A stretch of DNA of 64,000 bases from Pseudeuparius sepicola (taxonomy: Eukaryota > Arthropoda > Insecta > Coleoptera > Anthribidae), in the NCBI GenBank assembly GCA_963920635.1, contig OY987301.1:12244501-12308500 (forward strand), written 5' to 3'. Both the position numbers and the translations under genes were made by a program. Below the pieces are notes generated by a model. The model saw only the letters and a program-made list of their open reading frames with translations, was not told where the DNA came from and did no database searches. Below, piece by piece: positions 34,557 through 46,686 of the stretch (positions are counted from its first letter, which is position 1; the number at the start of each line of letters is the position of its first letter).

Positions 34557-34982
34557 TGGTACACATTTTCGTACACATTGCGAAATTGTTACCTATAGCA
34601 GAGCAATGTTTCAGTATAAATATTTTAGTAGGTTTGAATATCAATCTATTTTTCATTGAGGCTGCACAACAGGCAGCAGTTTAAAGTTTCTGTTGGGAAG
34701 CGCCGTACCTCGTCATACTTAACATAGGTAGAGCGATCGTCAAAGTCAAGCAACGCCGCGCGCAGTCGGTTCATGGACGGGTGATCCCTTATGATTATTC
34801 TTTTGCCTAATAAAACATTTTTTTTTCGATTTCAAAAAAATATATAATAATGTACCTCGGCACTAAAGTTCTTTTACGAATCATGTGGTTTATTTGCCTC
34901 GGCCACAGGCCTCCGGCAACGAAATTCCACATGAGCCATAAAAAGTTGAACTTCATTGCCTTGGTACATAAATAACTATTAT
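34557..34982 (+). mobile_element. 5S-derived repeat unit, copy C, 5'-truncated
   Basis: It joins the family consensus only at TTTCGTACACATTGCG, so about 200 bp of the 5' part are missing. The 5S-like core, the T-run, the hairpin (34852-34967) and the GGTACATAAATAACTATT end are all present. 5' truncation is what a reverse-transcribed element would show. Confidence 0.7.
34702..34790 (+). pseudogene. 5S rRNA-like segment (copy C)
   Basis: Gap-free 89-nt match to the same part of 5S rRNA, with AAGTCAAGCAACGCCG and TGGACGGGTGATCCC. By my hand count roughly 52 of 89 positions agree with a remembered Drosophila 5S sequence, and most agreement is in the internal promoter boxes. Confidence 0.65.
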
Positions 34983-35483
34983 TTGGCACCTCAAACTTTT
35001 GAGCCACTTTCATATTTTTGAACCTGACTCGTCCTTCTACACGAAAAGATATTATATTATCTATACTTTGATTAGCACATTTTTAGTTTGAAACGATGCG
35101 TTTATCAAAAATAAAATTTTATGAGATAGGTATTAAGAATAAAAGAAATTCACGTTTGTATCCAAATCTATACCGGAAATTTTATTTTTATACAAGTTTT
35201 TGAACAATAAATATACTAATTACCTACTTAATTCCCCGCCACTGGTTGTTTAAAGTGTTTATATTAACAGGTTTTACGCAAAATCCATGCCATTATATCG
35301 TGTACTAAATATTATTTAAATATCTCAACCAGTGTGGTAAATTAGCAGTAAAGTTCCTGTAAAGAACACTCTTTATCTTTCTTATAAGTCCTTATAGAAC
35401 AAACTAACAATATATTTCGATATCCTACTGTTCCTAGGAGTTTCGGCTGTAGAATTTTAGTAGTGATTTTTTCGGCACTTTTA

Positions 35484-35825
35484 TACGATTTAATAATTTC
35501 TGTATTGATTTTTTCTATGTTTACATTTCCAAAACGACTCATTTTGAACGAGTTTATTGACAGCTTCGACTCTAGCGTTCGAGTAAACAAACATGACGCT
35601 TTGATATCCAAGGCAAATGCGATTATACCCTACACCCTGTTGGCGTTGGTTTATTTTCTGAATGGGTGTCATAAGACGGAGGTCTAATGACAACAATTTA
35701 GCAATGTAAAAGTTATATAAATTCATTGATACAATGCTTAATAATACCGCAACATAATTTATAAGCTGCATAATTTAGAATAGTTTAAAACACATCGATT
35801 TTAAGAAGTACGTGTTTGTATCGAA
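35484..35825 (+). repeat. AT-rich element family, copy 3 (partial)
   Basis: It shares CGAGTTTATTGACAGCTTCG, ACACCCTGTTGGCGTTGG and ATTCATTGATACAATGC with copy 1. It lacks the 5' inner palindrome and the 3' dyad. Confidence 0.65.
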
Positions 35826-36965
35826 TGAAATCTCAATAATTAAAGGATTACACCGAACTTGAGAAACACCACGTGTCACGTAAAATATAAAAGATAATAT
35901 CAAAAATAATAAAAAAAATCTAAGCTTTAAGCTTTTAACAATTCCGGAAATTACCTAAATTTTTCACTTGCTATTACTTTTCCGAAAATTTTTAGATGTC
36001 TGTTGCTTCCCTGGAAAATTTTCTGAGGACGTCCCCTGTCATTATCATAGTAACTATCAGCTATTTTGTTATTCGGAAATATTTTGTTATAATATGAATT
36101 TTATTTAATTTTATCTTATTTTCAAAAGACGAAAGATCATATTACAATAATTTTTTACTTTGGAGGATATTGACATTTCTTCCCTTAGATTTTAATTTAT
36201 TTTAAATCAAAGTATCGGCGGGAGACGCTTTTATTCCAAATAGGTACCTATAACTATTAATTATTGTCACGTAGGTATAAATGTATGTACTTGCAACAAG
36301 GAAGTAACTTTTATGAAAACACGAAATTGTTTTTTTTTACTTTTACGTTTATTTTTATACTTTCTCCGCTTTTTCCTAACCCCAGAGTCATCCCCGGCCG
36401 CGTTTTTCATGGCCCTTTGAAATATTTCGCTCATTCTGGCCGTCCTGTACATACGAACCTCGTTCGGGGTACTCTTTTATGTCCTGTTTACTTGTTATTA
36501 TCCGCCATCACCCCTGGGGGACTGGGAAACACGGCGAAAAAACACTTTGCGCCACACCTCCCTTTAAAAAAGGTAATTACTGACATTAATCTGAGTTTCG
36601 CCAGACAGCCTGTGTCATTTTCGCGATTATGAAGCGACCGCCCCGAAGAACGAACGACACATCTCTGGTAATTTAGGGTGTGAGCAAACTACAAAGAGGC
36701 TTTTTCTAGGAGAAGTTCGGTGGTAATTTTTCATTTGTTGGGTTGCTCGAAAACTTTTGCACGGAGTTTAATGGCGTTACGTTAGAAGCCTTGTCTAAGT
36801 TAAAATAGCTTTTTATGTCACCTATGAACTCACCTACTTACAGGGTGTCGCAAAAGTAAGTGCCAAAATTTGTGTTCACTTTGCCGTTTTACTTCCATAT
36901 CACCACGTGAGTGTGAGAACAGATCGAACTTTAATTTCCCCGAACGTAAAACAGCCTTTTATATA
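35826..36965. other. Mixed region, no gene recognised
   Basis: AT-rich to about 36360, then a GC-richer island to about 36660 with overlapping unconvincing ORFs. A TACAGGGTGTCGCAAAAGTA end at 36840 has no clear partner. Confidence 0.4.
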
Positions 36966-37058
36966 CAGTGCGCGGCAAATGTATGGACGTATATCCGACT
37001 TATTTCCGCATATTCTGAAGTCATTTTCAAATATCAACCCCCTTTATTACAGAATATA

Positions 37059-37873
37059 CAGGGAGGTCTTTTTTTAAATAGCAACAGGGGTAGAAAATGC
37101 TAACTTCTGAAAGTACATTTATTTCTGCATCCAACGGTGTATTACAACATAGGGGCTCCATAAGAAAAAATCGGAGTAAAAAAATAAAAAGTAAAGTAGC
37201 ACATAAAGAATAACTAGATATAGGGACATCCCGATATGTCATTTCCAAAAGGTGTTTACATTGTTTCATATCTGTTTCTACACGCCCAACGCGACGAGCG
37301 AAGCGAGGCGCCAAAATTGACGCGCGAGGCCGAAGGCCGAGTGCGGCAATAAACCGAGGGGTATCCATCGCGAATGAAACGAGAGGCCGCGAAGCGGCCA
37401 AACTTCAGTGGCGACTTACCACGCGCGATTTACCTCACGAAAGCATTTGGTTTCAACAAGATGGTGCCCCACCACATTACGCGAGGGCAGTGCGTGAATT
37501 GTTGAATAATGTTTTTCCTGGGCGTTGGATTGGAAGAAGACGTCCAATGAAGTGGCCACCTAGATAGCCCGATCTGACTCTATTGGATTTCTTCCTTTGG
37601 GGATATCTCAAGGCCAAAGTTTATAAAAGTAAACCAAACGACCTAGAAGATTTAAAAAACCACATTCCCGAAGAAATACAAGATATAAATGCAAACAAAC
37701 AACATTTTTTGATAAATTCGTTGCGGTCTTTTGTGGATAGGTTAGGTCATTGTGTCGCAGCTGCATTTTGAACCGTTGATAAAATAGTGCTTTTTAATTA
37801 TTTTTGTTGCAAACGCGATAGCAGACGTTTTTTTCTACCCCTGTTGCCATTTTAAAAAAATACCTCCACCCTG
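37059..37873 (+). mobile_element. Inner mariner-like element (815 bp)
   Basis: The ends CAGGGAGGTMTTTTTTTAAA and its inverse lie inside TA dinucleotides, which are the duplicated centre of the outer palindrome. Arms are about 40 bp. It carries the 3' part of a mariner-like transposase. The segment before the gene (about 37280-37400) is GC-rich with repeated GCGAAGCG and GGCCGAAGGCC strings unlike the rest; its origin is unclear. Confidence 0.82.
37415..37771 (+). pseudogene. Mariner-like transposase C-terminal half with nonsense codon
   Basis: The frame gives DLPHESIWFQQDGAPPHYAR, then NNVFPGRWIGRR, MKWPPR-stop-PDLTLLDFFLWGY and a Lys/Asn-rich tail to a stop at 37769. The WFQQDGAPPH block holds the second catalytic Asp, and the PDL-PLDFFLWG block holds the third. 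A TAG at 37565 replaces the Ser of the conserved 'PPRSPDL'. The N-terminal HTH and the first Asp are missing. The family is the same as in the element at 26.3 kb. Confidence 0.88.
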
Positions 37874-38019
37874 TATATTCTGTAATAAAGGGGGTTGATT
37901 TTTGAAAATAACTTCAAAATATGCGGAAATAAGTCGGATATACGTCTGCCTAGTTTCGATTTTTTTGACAGCCTACTTTAGATTTTAGAAGGCCCGGTCC
38001 ATACATTTGCCGCGCACTG

Positions 38020-38841
38020 TATATGTATTCCCTTCATTCGACTTTCAAGAACTTAATAATCTCCTCCAATGCATCTCGTTCCAATTGTAAACCCGTAAAT
38101 CCGCAAATTCCATAACCCAGACACCATTCAGAGATTCATCCTTTATAATGGAGACGCGCCCCGAGTTCTCCAACTCTCTAGATGTTCTAAATCTCGAGAT
38201 GTTCTAAAGGACCAGCTTAAACTTAGTCGGCACTGACTTTATTGCCTGCCGAGCCAATCTTTGACCCCTGCATTAATAATTCGGCGATAAGACTACGTAT
38301 CCGGAATATCTGCCCGCATATCTGAGGTCCTCAGATATGCGCAGCAAGCCATGAAATGTGGGCTTTGGCGGAGGTTTGTTTTGGATTATGAATATTTGGT
38401 AGGTGCTTGGCAGTCGGGTCGAACTTCGGATATTACACGTATTAAGAGGCAGCTTTACGGCTATTTAAATCATGATATCGAGATTATAGAATGGGTAGAA
38501 TACGAAGTCAGTACTTAATACCTTATACAGTGTAGTATTAAAGTTTGTTTATACAAGGGCGAGAATCAGTGAAATTCCGTTTACTAGAAAATTAGAGGAT
38601 TGCCACTTAATCCCTCTAAAACTACAGAACTATCGTTTTTGTTTTCATGACAAATCCGATTTTATTTTATGTTCCAATGTGATAAATAAAGATAATTAAG
38701 AATTTTGAATTATGTCTCCAATTGTAAGTAAATGTTAAAACGAAGTATGTTTTTCCAAGGAGACCCGACAGAATGCAGTGGAATCCCGATTTTTCTTTAA
38801 ATATTTTTTTATATAGGTACATGAGTTTTTTGACATATTGG
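38020..38841. other. Mixed region, no gene recognised
   Basis: A moderately GC-rich part (38080-38420) followed by AT-rich DNA. No ORF with domain signal. Confidence 0.4.
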
Positions 38842-39360
38842 TATTTATTTGTGGCGATTTCGAATCAATCAAAATAAAATAAATAATGCATGTCTATGGA
38901 AACCAGCCCATATTTTATGAAACTATCATATTATATAATCAATTAAGAAATGTTCAATAAAAACTATGTTAAAAAATAATTATATTGGTCTTATTTACAA
39001 ACAAAACAATGCACTTTATCATACTAAAAGGTAGAAGTAATTTGAAGAAGTTATATTGAGAAAAAAGTTTTAGGGCTTCTTTCAAAGGTAGCTTGTTAAA
39101 TATTTACCTGTGAAACGAAATCCCGGGCTCTTGCTATTCACTTCTGCATTTGCAACCAAATGCTGAACAATTCACCATCGTAAGAGTAAATTTTCCCCGT
39201 AATCACTGTTACTTTTAATTCACAAATTCGCGAAATTAACTCACGTACTCGCTTTGTCTGCCACATATAAAATGGTCACTGTCCAAAACGACGTAACAAA
39301 ATCTATACACGGCGGGGTACGCAAGCGCGGTGTCCTGTCTCTTTCCTTGTCTAAGGTTAT
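38842..39360 (+). repeat. ~515-bp dispersed repeat, copy 2
   Basis: Direct copy of 22525-23037, with single-base changes and small indels. It has a short extra piece (GCAAGCGCGG) near its 3' end. Confidence 0.75.
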
Positions 39361-40805
39361 AATGAACAAACAGGATAATGATAATATATTGATTGATTGT
39401 ATTAAATATTATACTGTATACTATAATAATAATAATTCTCAGCCGCATGCCTCATAATACTCCAAACTAGGAGTATATAATAATTATACATTATATTTAG
39501 GTAATTATAAATGTGTATAAATGGGGTGGTTGAAATTAGTAATTTAAAATTATTAACCCTTACCAGGTACACCAAATATTATCCCTAGAATTATCGGCAA
39601 AGTTAGTTACAGAATCTAATGTATATTTATTTGACAGAAAGGTAGTGTGGACTTCATTTACCTGAGTTACCCATTTACTTATTTAATTTATAATAATTTC
39701 ATGAGAACTTATAGGTACTTAATTTATAGATTTTTGAGAATGACAGTTTAAATTCCTCTATTTTAGGATTAAGAACATATTTATTGATAAAAAAAACGTA
39801 TACCATGTTTGCCCATGTGCCCTCCTATACGGGCTATCTATTTAAATTTGGAGCTGGTCGTTTCTTGATATTGCCTGATCTTACGAAAATCGCTGATTTT
39901 TATTTAACCAAGCTTCCAAAAAATTTTAAAAAACAAGGTTATTTTTTATCCATGGCTATCACGAGTTAATCGGCCAAAAATATGGTATAGAATTGAATTG
40001 TGAATTGACCTGTTTGGTACTCCAATAGCTGGAAATCTAAATACATATATTTGTAAAATTTACCTAATCCTAAGGGATTTATCGAACAATAGGATCAACG
40101 TTCACCATCTTCATTTTGGGCGTTCAAATATTTAGCTTCGAGTAAATCCTCCACAGGAACTGAAAAGGCATTATTAGGATTTTCCCCCCGCTACAATGTG
40201 GGCATTATTTATTAAACATAACTCTGCCGTTTGCCCAACTTCTCGCAAATTAATAAGTTCTTGACGTCGCTCCATCCTGGCGCGCAAAGCCGTTTGCCGT
40301 TTGATGAAATTTTCAACTTGGCAGATTAAATATTAAGCTTTTGTTGCGCAAAACTACGGAATTTAATATTTTGCCGTGCGTGCTTGATAATATTCTGGGG
40401 TATATCTGCTATACAGTTCAGAAACGTGCGAGTATAATTAATTGTAAACCTCTTTATAATTTTACAGAAAACAAAAAAGTACCCTTTAATTTTCTACGAT
40501 TTCTATTTGTGATTTTCCCAATGCCGTCCGCTCGGAATCTAAGGTCACAAAATTGAAGGCTTCAAAGTCGAAATTTGTCCTTTAAACCGACTATTTCTCT
40601 CGTGTTAATTTCCACCAATCACAAACGCGCAATTTTGAATTACAAATGGTTTCTAGATGGAAAAACTGTATGACAGCACCTGTCAGCAGTTTTTTCGAGT
40701 TTACCCGCGGCAAAACTTGACAGCTGTTGTATAATAGGTAGTTTTTTAAGCTATGTGTATGCAGAATAATCTGTTACTCATGAAATAGTTTTGTCAAATA
40801 CCATT

Positions 40806-41006
40806 CAGGCATCTAATTTTTCCTGTGAAAAAATCCAAAAAAACACAATGCTAAGTAATATTTTTTTAACAAAATGCATTCGTGCAGGTGCAAAAATCCT
40901 CGTCTTCGACTCGGATTTTTGTTACCACCATCACCCCTGTGACCAGCACTCATGCTTCTTGTTAAAATATTACTTAGCAACGTGTTTTTTCGATTTTTTT
41001 TTTTCG
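40806..41006. repeat. 200-bp foldback
   Basis: CTAATTTTTCCTGTGAAAAA and AAGTAATATTTTTTTAACA on the left are mirrored by TTGTTAAAATATTACTT and GGAAAAATTAG on the right. A CATCACC-type loop sits in the middle. Confidence 0.7.
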
Positions 41007-41289
41007 GAAAAATTAGATTCTCTTATGATATTGTGTCCTGCGTTCAAGCTCTGTGAGCTTTAGTGGGATAATGTCTGTTTATTTTTTTCAATACTTGTGT
41101 ATTACGAGTATTAATTGTTAATATCACTTTATCTGTCTGTTTTGATCAAATTGTTTCTTTTTTGTATTTGTTTAGTTTGTTGTATTGATAAATAAACCTT
41201 ATTATTATTAAAAAAGAACAATTCTATAAAATTCTATTACCTACGATTATACATACCGGGTGACCAGCTTGGTTTGCAACGTACCTAGG

Positions 41290-41600
41290 CATTAAATTTT
41301 GCCCCGAAAATATCACACCCACCGACATTTTCTTTGTTTTCATATCCGGACAACCCCGCAATAAAAAGACCCCCGGTATGGCTTATGGCGCCAATAAAGG
41401 ACAAAGAGGCCGACATATTTTATGCAGAGGTACGGATATTAGCGCCCGTCCTGTTAAGGACACGGCGATAAAAAGGCTGGATATTAAGGTTATTAAAGCC
41501 GAAATCCAGGCCTATCGTCATATTTCTCACCGGTTTATTGGAAGGGGAAATGTATGTGCCGGACATTGAGCGTGTTAATGAAAAGGGGAAACTTTTTTCT
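41290..41600. other. GC-richer island
   Basis: Single-copy-looking DNA with a 63-codon plus-strand ORF overlapped by a minus-strand ORF. Neither is recognisable as a protein. Confidence 0.35.
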
Positions 41601-41779
41601 GAGGAATGATGGTGAATCTGCAAGGGCGTCAAAAATGGGAAGGATTACGTCCGGGAAATACGCGAGTCAACGCTTTCTTTTTGAGGAGAATAAAACGGAA
41701 AATTCTGCATTTTACCCTGTAAAATAGTGATGGCTACATATAATATGGAAGTGTCCTTATGCACTCGTGGGACATTATA

Positions 41780-42457
41780 TAGTAAGGGCAGAATGTGAAG
41801 GCGAAGTCGGCAATAAATCATCGAAGAGAGAGAGCTATATCTATTGCTTTACTTGCTCTCGCACAATTACGCTCATGTCTCCTCCTCCAATTTGTATTCG
41901 ACGTACGTCTTAAAGTTCGCTAAGCACCTTTCATGAAAGGAAGAGAGATAGAAAACCTAGTACTTGTCTTGTATTACTAGTTGATTGTTTAAGGTAGGCC
42001 TAGAATAAATTATCGCTTTACAACCTGATGGGAACGGACGGATTAAAAATTTGTACTTAGGTACCTGTTGTAATTTCATTTGTAATTTTTGAAGATTAAT
42101 TCTGTAATTTAGACTGGCAATTAAAAGATAATGATCCTGAAATTCAAAATAGGTCTTAGGTATTTAAATAATTATTGTAATGGTTAGGCAAAAAATATAT
42201 ATATTTAATTTTCTACTTTGGGCGCTGAATACTTCACGCTGCAAATTACTGCCCTGTTTTATAGGCGTACTCCCATTTGAACATATTATCTTTATTAACA
42301 TAATGTATCAGACAAGGACAGAGCAATAAAAAGTGGGTATTGCGGTTCTTTAAGCCGAACCCCTCGCTCCAAAACATAAGGGAGAGCAGGTAGGAAAATC
42401 ATAGCCCATCTCTCTCGATTTTATGGCCGACTTCCCCTTTACATTCTCCCCTTACTA
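41780..42457. mobile_element. Foldback MITE (678 bp)
   Basis: TAGTAAGGGCAGAATGTGAA at the left matches the inverse of the right end, TTTACATTCTCCCCTTACTA. Flanking TA dinucleotides are present. The arms of about 70 bp share GAAGTCGGC and an AGAGAGAG-rich stretch. Coding sequence absent. Confidence 0.75.
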
Positions 42458-42929
42458 TACATAATATATCGTCATGGTGGCAGCACTATTCCACGGCCTG
42501 ATACGTTTTTTTGGAAAATGCTATTAGGGATTTTTTTATCGGAAATCTGGAGACGTATCTTTATTCAGCACCCCCTGAAATCCTACTGCTCCAAGTTTTA
42601 TTATGTAATTTACTTCGCCGACTAACATTTTTACAGAATCTTATTTTAAAAAAACGAAACTCAAAATGGAGAATACTATTTAATTTTTAATTGGGTTTTT
42701 CGCCACAGAAACTTGAATCAAACTAATTAAAAGACAACTTTTTTATAGTTAACAGGAAAATTCATAAATGCCTAACATTAAAAGAACGAAAAACGTTAAC
42801 TAAAAAAATAACTTGAACAACTTTTTTTTTCGGAGCTTTCGGAGAATAATAAATCTTCCTCCTTCCTCAAATATATTATCCAGTTAATATATGGTATAAT
42901 TGTTTTGTTTTTCCTGGTCGTTATTCGAT

Positions 42930-43090
42930 AAAAAATAATAAAATTCCTGGGATTCGACCAACGTTTGTTATGATAAAATTAGTTTTGGTATTTGTTTTTG
43001 TTCTTGAAGTCTAAATTATTATTAATTTTTATAATTATTTTTAATTTCGACACGTGTTTCGGCCTTTTTTTAAAGCCATCATCAGGTACA
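42930..43090 (-). mobile_element. Penelope-like element fragment with hammerhead motif
   Basis: On the minus strand it carries CTGATGATGGC...GCCGAAAC followed downstream by GGTCGAATCCCAGGAA. Both features recur in the same order on the plus strand at 60425-60530. Hammerhead motifs in the terminal repeats are a known trait of Penelope-like retroelements. No reverse transcriptase was seen near either copy. Confidence 0.55.
43049..43085 (-). ncRNA. Hammerhead-ribozyme-like motif, copy 1
   Basis: On the minus strand the invariant CUGAUGA is followed by a short GGC...GCC stem II and then GAAAC-ACGU-GUC. The short stem III (ACACGUGU, palindromic) and GUC cleavage triplet match the minimal stem III hammerheads of Penelope-like elements, which are thought to act as dimers. 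An extra U after CUGAUGA would have to be bulged, and stem I pairing is weak, so activity is doubtful. Confidence 0.5.
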
Positions 43091-44299
43091 TATAATTGGA
43101 CAGTTCTTATTATATAATTGTTGCTTTTGTTGTCAATAATTATTATTCTATAAGAAAAGGAAATACATGAATATAATAGGAATTATAAAGATTGTTTTGG
43201 TGTTGATATAATGCAAATATTATTTATATAAAATAAGGTGACTTATATCGTTACTTACATTTTTGAAATTTTGTTCATAAATTATAAATAATTATTCCAA
43301 TAGCATGGTATGGATCTTCCTCCCTCTACAAATTACTTATATTTGTTGTGCATGTTACTTTCTTTAATTTTTACGGACTGTATTATTTGTTTATGTGTTT
43401 TGGAGGTAGGGTGTTCATTGTATTTTCTTATAAGAAGGTATTTTTTAATACCCTAATTTTACAGTTCCATGCCGTATATGAACCTTCCTCCATGTTTACT
43501 TTTTATAATAAGAAAAACATACCTTTTTTATTCTCTCCAAACGTTCGAAACGCCGACTGTCCCGCATTTAATATTTTCTTTCATTCCTGTTTTACCTGCC
43601 ACTTAACGTTCAAAGTTTCATTCTTTTAGTGTTAGCCATTTATAAATTTTCCTGGCAACTTAAACAAAGTGGTCTTTTAGTAAGTTTGATTCAGGTTTCT
43701 GTGGCGAAAAACCGAATTAAAAATTAAATGGATCTGTTTGCACCACAAAGAAATTACCGACAAAATGAAGAATATTAAATTCGCTTATTAAGGAATTTTT
43801 TCGGTAACTCTTGAAACAAAAAAATACGAGACAAATTTTCGGAAATTTTTGGGTTTTTCAAAAATATCTCCGAAAGTAGGCCATGAATCTTGATGAGTTT
43901 TTATCCAAACTATCCCATCAACAAGGCATCTTCTTCTTTCAAATAAAATAAAAATATTTTGACTATCTCTCCATCATAGTCACAGTGTAGTGTTTATTAT
44001 ATTGTTCTGGGATTTGTGTGATATGCTTAATTTCATCATTAGCATGTTAAAAATGAACAACAATCATTGAAAACTCACAGACCGTTGGTGTGTCGACCGG
44101 ACTGATGTTGAATTTTACTTTTATACATAATGTGCGTTTTGACATTTATACTCCGTTAAAAAATGTAATATCTACTATTTTAAATTGTTGCTCTAATGCT
44201 TTAGTATGAATTATAGTTTCGTTTTATTTTAGCAATCAACCAATTTTTATAAATTTATGCCTACATTTTTCAACTGGAACCTGATTTATTTTCTTTGTA

Positions 44300-44660
44300 G
44301 GTACAACCCCCTGCGCCACTGACAACAGGCGCGCGGGGGGGGGGGGGGGCGTCTCGTTTTAATTTTCGCGGCGGCCGCTAAATCTCGCTGGCTCGCGCTG
44401 ATTTTTAATTAATTTAATTCGGCCGGAGATTCATCTTGGCGGCGGACGCGTTTTTACTGCCGGTTGCGGATGCAAATGAGGCCCGAATTTACGGCCCCGG
44501 ATAAATTGCGGACCGCAAAAATGTTTTTATTTAAACGGCCGCCCGCCTCCCGCCGCAGCGACAGCGGGCGGCGCTGTATAAACATTATCATCGACGGAAA
44601 TTACAAGCTCGGATTTTATTGCGGCAGGACAAGAACGACAAAGCAGCCGAAAGGACAGTT
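44300..44660. other. GC-rich island with poly-G run
   Basis: Begins with a G-run (about 44334-44349) and continues GC-rich and CpG-rich to about 44640. A 93-codon ORF overlaps it but has no recognisable domain. Confidence 0.4.
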
Positions 44661-44861
44661 ACATTTCTACATTTCGGTGTATAATTTTTTTAGAGTACTT
44701 TTTATTATTTACCTCTTATCAAAACACAATGGCAAAACCATGTAGTCGTGTGCAATGTGATTACTTTCGTATATTCTTGCTATTATTGTCTTTGTGTGGA
44801 ATTATTTCACATCAGAGTGCAGTGAAAAATAGAATGACACTATTATTGGTTTAGTTTTATC

Positions 44862-46179
44862 TAGAGATGGGTTTACACCGGGTTTTTTCATATTTGGAAA
44901 GGGTATCAAGGTTTCCACCCTTTTTGGCACCGGGTGTCAAATTATGACACTAGTTTTTGGCATATTTTGATTGGTGACATTTAGACGTTTAATTTAATAC
45001 CAAATACTCATATCTAAAAGCTATAAACAACAAAAATATTGCAAGAAGATATAAAAAGTAAAAAATATGTTGCAGGCGAATTAGAAATTTAGTCGTTTGT
45101 CTATTACATTATCTAAATTAAAATAACCATAACTAAATATTAAATAAATGAAAAAACACCTTATTTCAATTCATTTTCTCCACTTTCTCATCTAAAAGCC
45201 ATATAGGGTTTATTATTCCATTTATATTTCTGCAGGCAGATTTCTTTACTCGATTCGAGTCGAATCCGCCATTTTAACTCGATCGGAGCGATTCCGTTCT
45301 AAAAAGTTCGACTCGATACACGATACACTTACCCACTAACGAATCCGAAAACAAGGCAACTCTGCGTATCTACGTCAGTGGGGAATCACGAATTCTAAAT
45401 AATGCAGCGGCTGCGGTTGTGTTTTACGTTTTTTTATAGTTTACAGTTTAATGTGTCAAGAAAAAAAGTGTAAACAACTGACTGATCGTCAGTCCAGCTC
45501 GACAGTGCTTTGAAATAGGCCAAAAATGCCGGGATGTGCAGTCAGCGTATGTGCAGTCAGCGTATCAAATTAAATGTGTTTTTTATGAACAGAATATTCA
45601 TTCATTTATCTAGTAATAAATTCTACATATTTTTAACAACATTTATTTAAAAGAAATAGGCAAAAACCCATAAAAAAGTATCTATGCTGTGTAAAACATA
45701 TGGAGCAATTTAAATTCTGATTCGCAACTGACGTCACAAGATGCGCAATGACGTACCGTGGGTAAGTGTATCGTGTACTCGATACTCGATTAAATAACTC
45801 GACAGCATCTAAGGAGCTGATATTTGACATATTTACAAAATATAATAGTTAGGTTTCATTGACAAAAAAACAAACAAAAATCGCGTTTTTTCTTCTTCTT
45901 TGCTCCAAATCCAGTGGCTTTGCTTCCCTTCAAAAATTCCATCCATTCGAGGATATGTTTTGGCCTTTGGTGATATTGAAAACACCCATTTTTGGGTGTC
46001 ATTAGTTTACACCCTTTGAAACCCCCCATTTTTGGGTGCCAAACGTTTCCACCCTTTGAATCCACCGTTTATTTTAAAAATGAAAACACCCTATGGGTGT
46101 CAAAGGTTTGGCACCCATAGGTTGGCACCCATAAAGGGTTTAAACCCATCGATGGGTGTAAACCCAAAACCCATCTCTA
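44862..46179. mobile_element. hAT-type element with 8-bp TSD (1318 bp)
   Basis: The ends TAGAGATGGGTTT and AAACCCATCTCTA are flanked by the exact duplication GTTTTATC (44854-44861 and 46180-46187). TAGAG-type ends with 8-bp duplications indicate hAT. Sub-terminal copies of ACACCC / GGGTGT motifs cluster near both ends, as binding-site arrays do. No transposase was recognised. A minus-strand 69-codon ORF at 45856-46065 is largely made of these motifs. Confidence 0.88.
45311..45790. repeat. Inner inverted repeat within the hAT-type element
   Basis: CGATACACGATACACTTACC is mirrored by GGTAAGTGTATCGTGTACTCG about 450 bp further on, with repeated TCGA/CGAT blocks outside. It is probably an insertion nested in the hAT-type element. 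Confidence 0.6.
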
Positions 46180-46686
46180 GTTTTATCAGTTATTATAGTA
46201 TTGAGAAGATATCCGACCGCTGTGCATTCAAGCGACTAAGCTGCAAGCTGCATATGTACTGATTAGAATGCTAGTAATCACCGCTACATGCTATTCTGAT
46301 GCAAAATTCTTGACTCGTCACATACCGCCCTCTACGGATGATGGTCTGAAGTTTAATTTCTCAATGGCACTGCTTACATGCCGGAGAACCACAGAGATCA
46401 TTATATCTGTGCGGAGGTCACAACGCGATACGCGATCCTTACGATTCATTAGCGAACCGCAAAGACTGGATTAATTCTTGCTAAACTCTCAGCCTCGGCC
46501 GAATGTCTTTTGCCGCCGCCATCTAACGGACGGAAGCTATACTGGACGATGGAGCAGTACATTGTTTTGTACGGTTTTCGTACACTATTACGAGTTAATT
46601 CCCAATCCTCGTAATAGGGGGCAAATGCTAGCGACACCTCGGGTCGGGAATTATTTGTCAGTTGTACGGGGTATTCCCGTATATAT

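Larger units (their letters stand above)
36966..38019. mobile_element. Foldback element split at its centre by a mariner copy
   Basis: CAGTGCGCGGCAAATGTATG and its inverse CATACATTTGCCGCGCACTG lie inside TA dinucleotides. The left arm (36966-37058) and the right arm (37876-38019) mirror each other up to TTACAGAA / TTCTGTAA, where the inner element sits. Without the insertion the element would be a ~240-bp palindrome with a TA at its exact middle. The right arm carries an extra ~50 bp near 37955. Confidence 0.85.
42679..43729. repeat. Inverted-repeat element interrupted by a Penelope-like fragment
   Basis: The outer ends (ATTTAATTTTTAATTGGG through TTCGCCAC and the inverse at the right) are relatives of the palindrome at 17838-18186. 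The arms share TTAATTAGTTTGAT-like and TTGCCAGGAAAATT-like blocks. About 850 bp of foreign sequence lie between the arms, including the hammerhead-bearing fragment. Confidence 0.65.
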
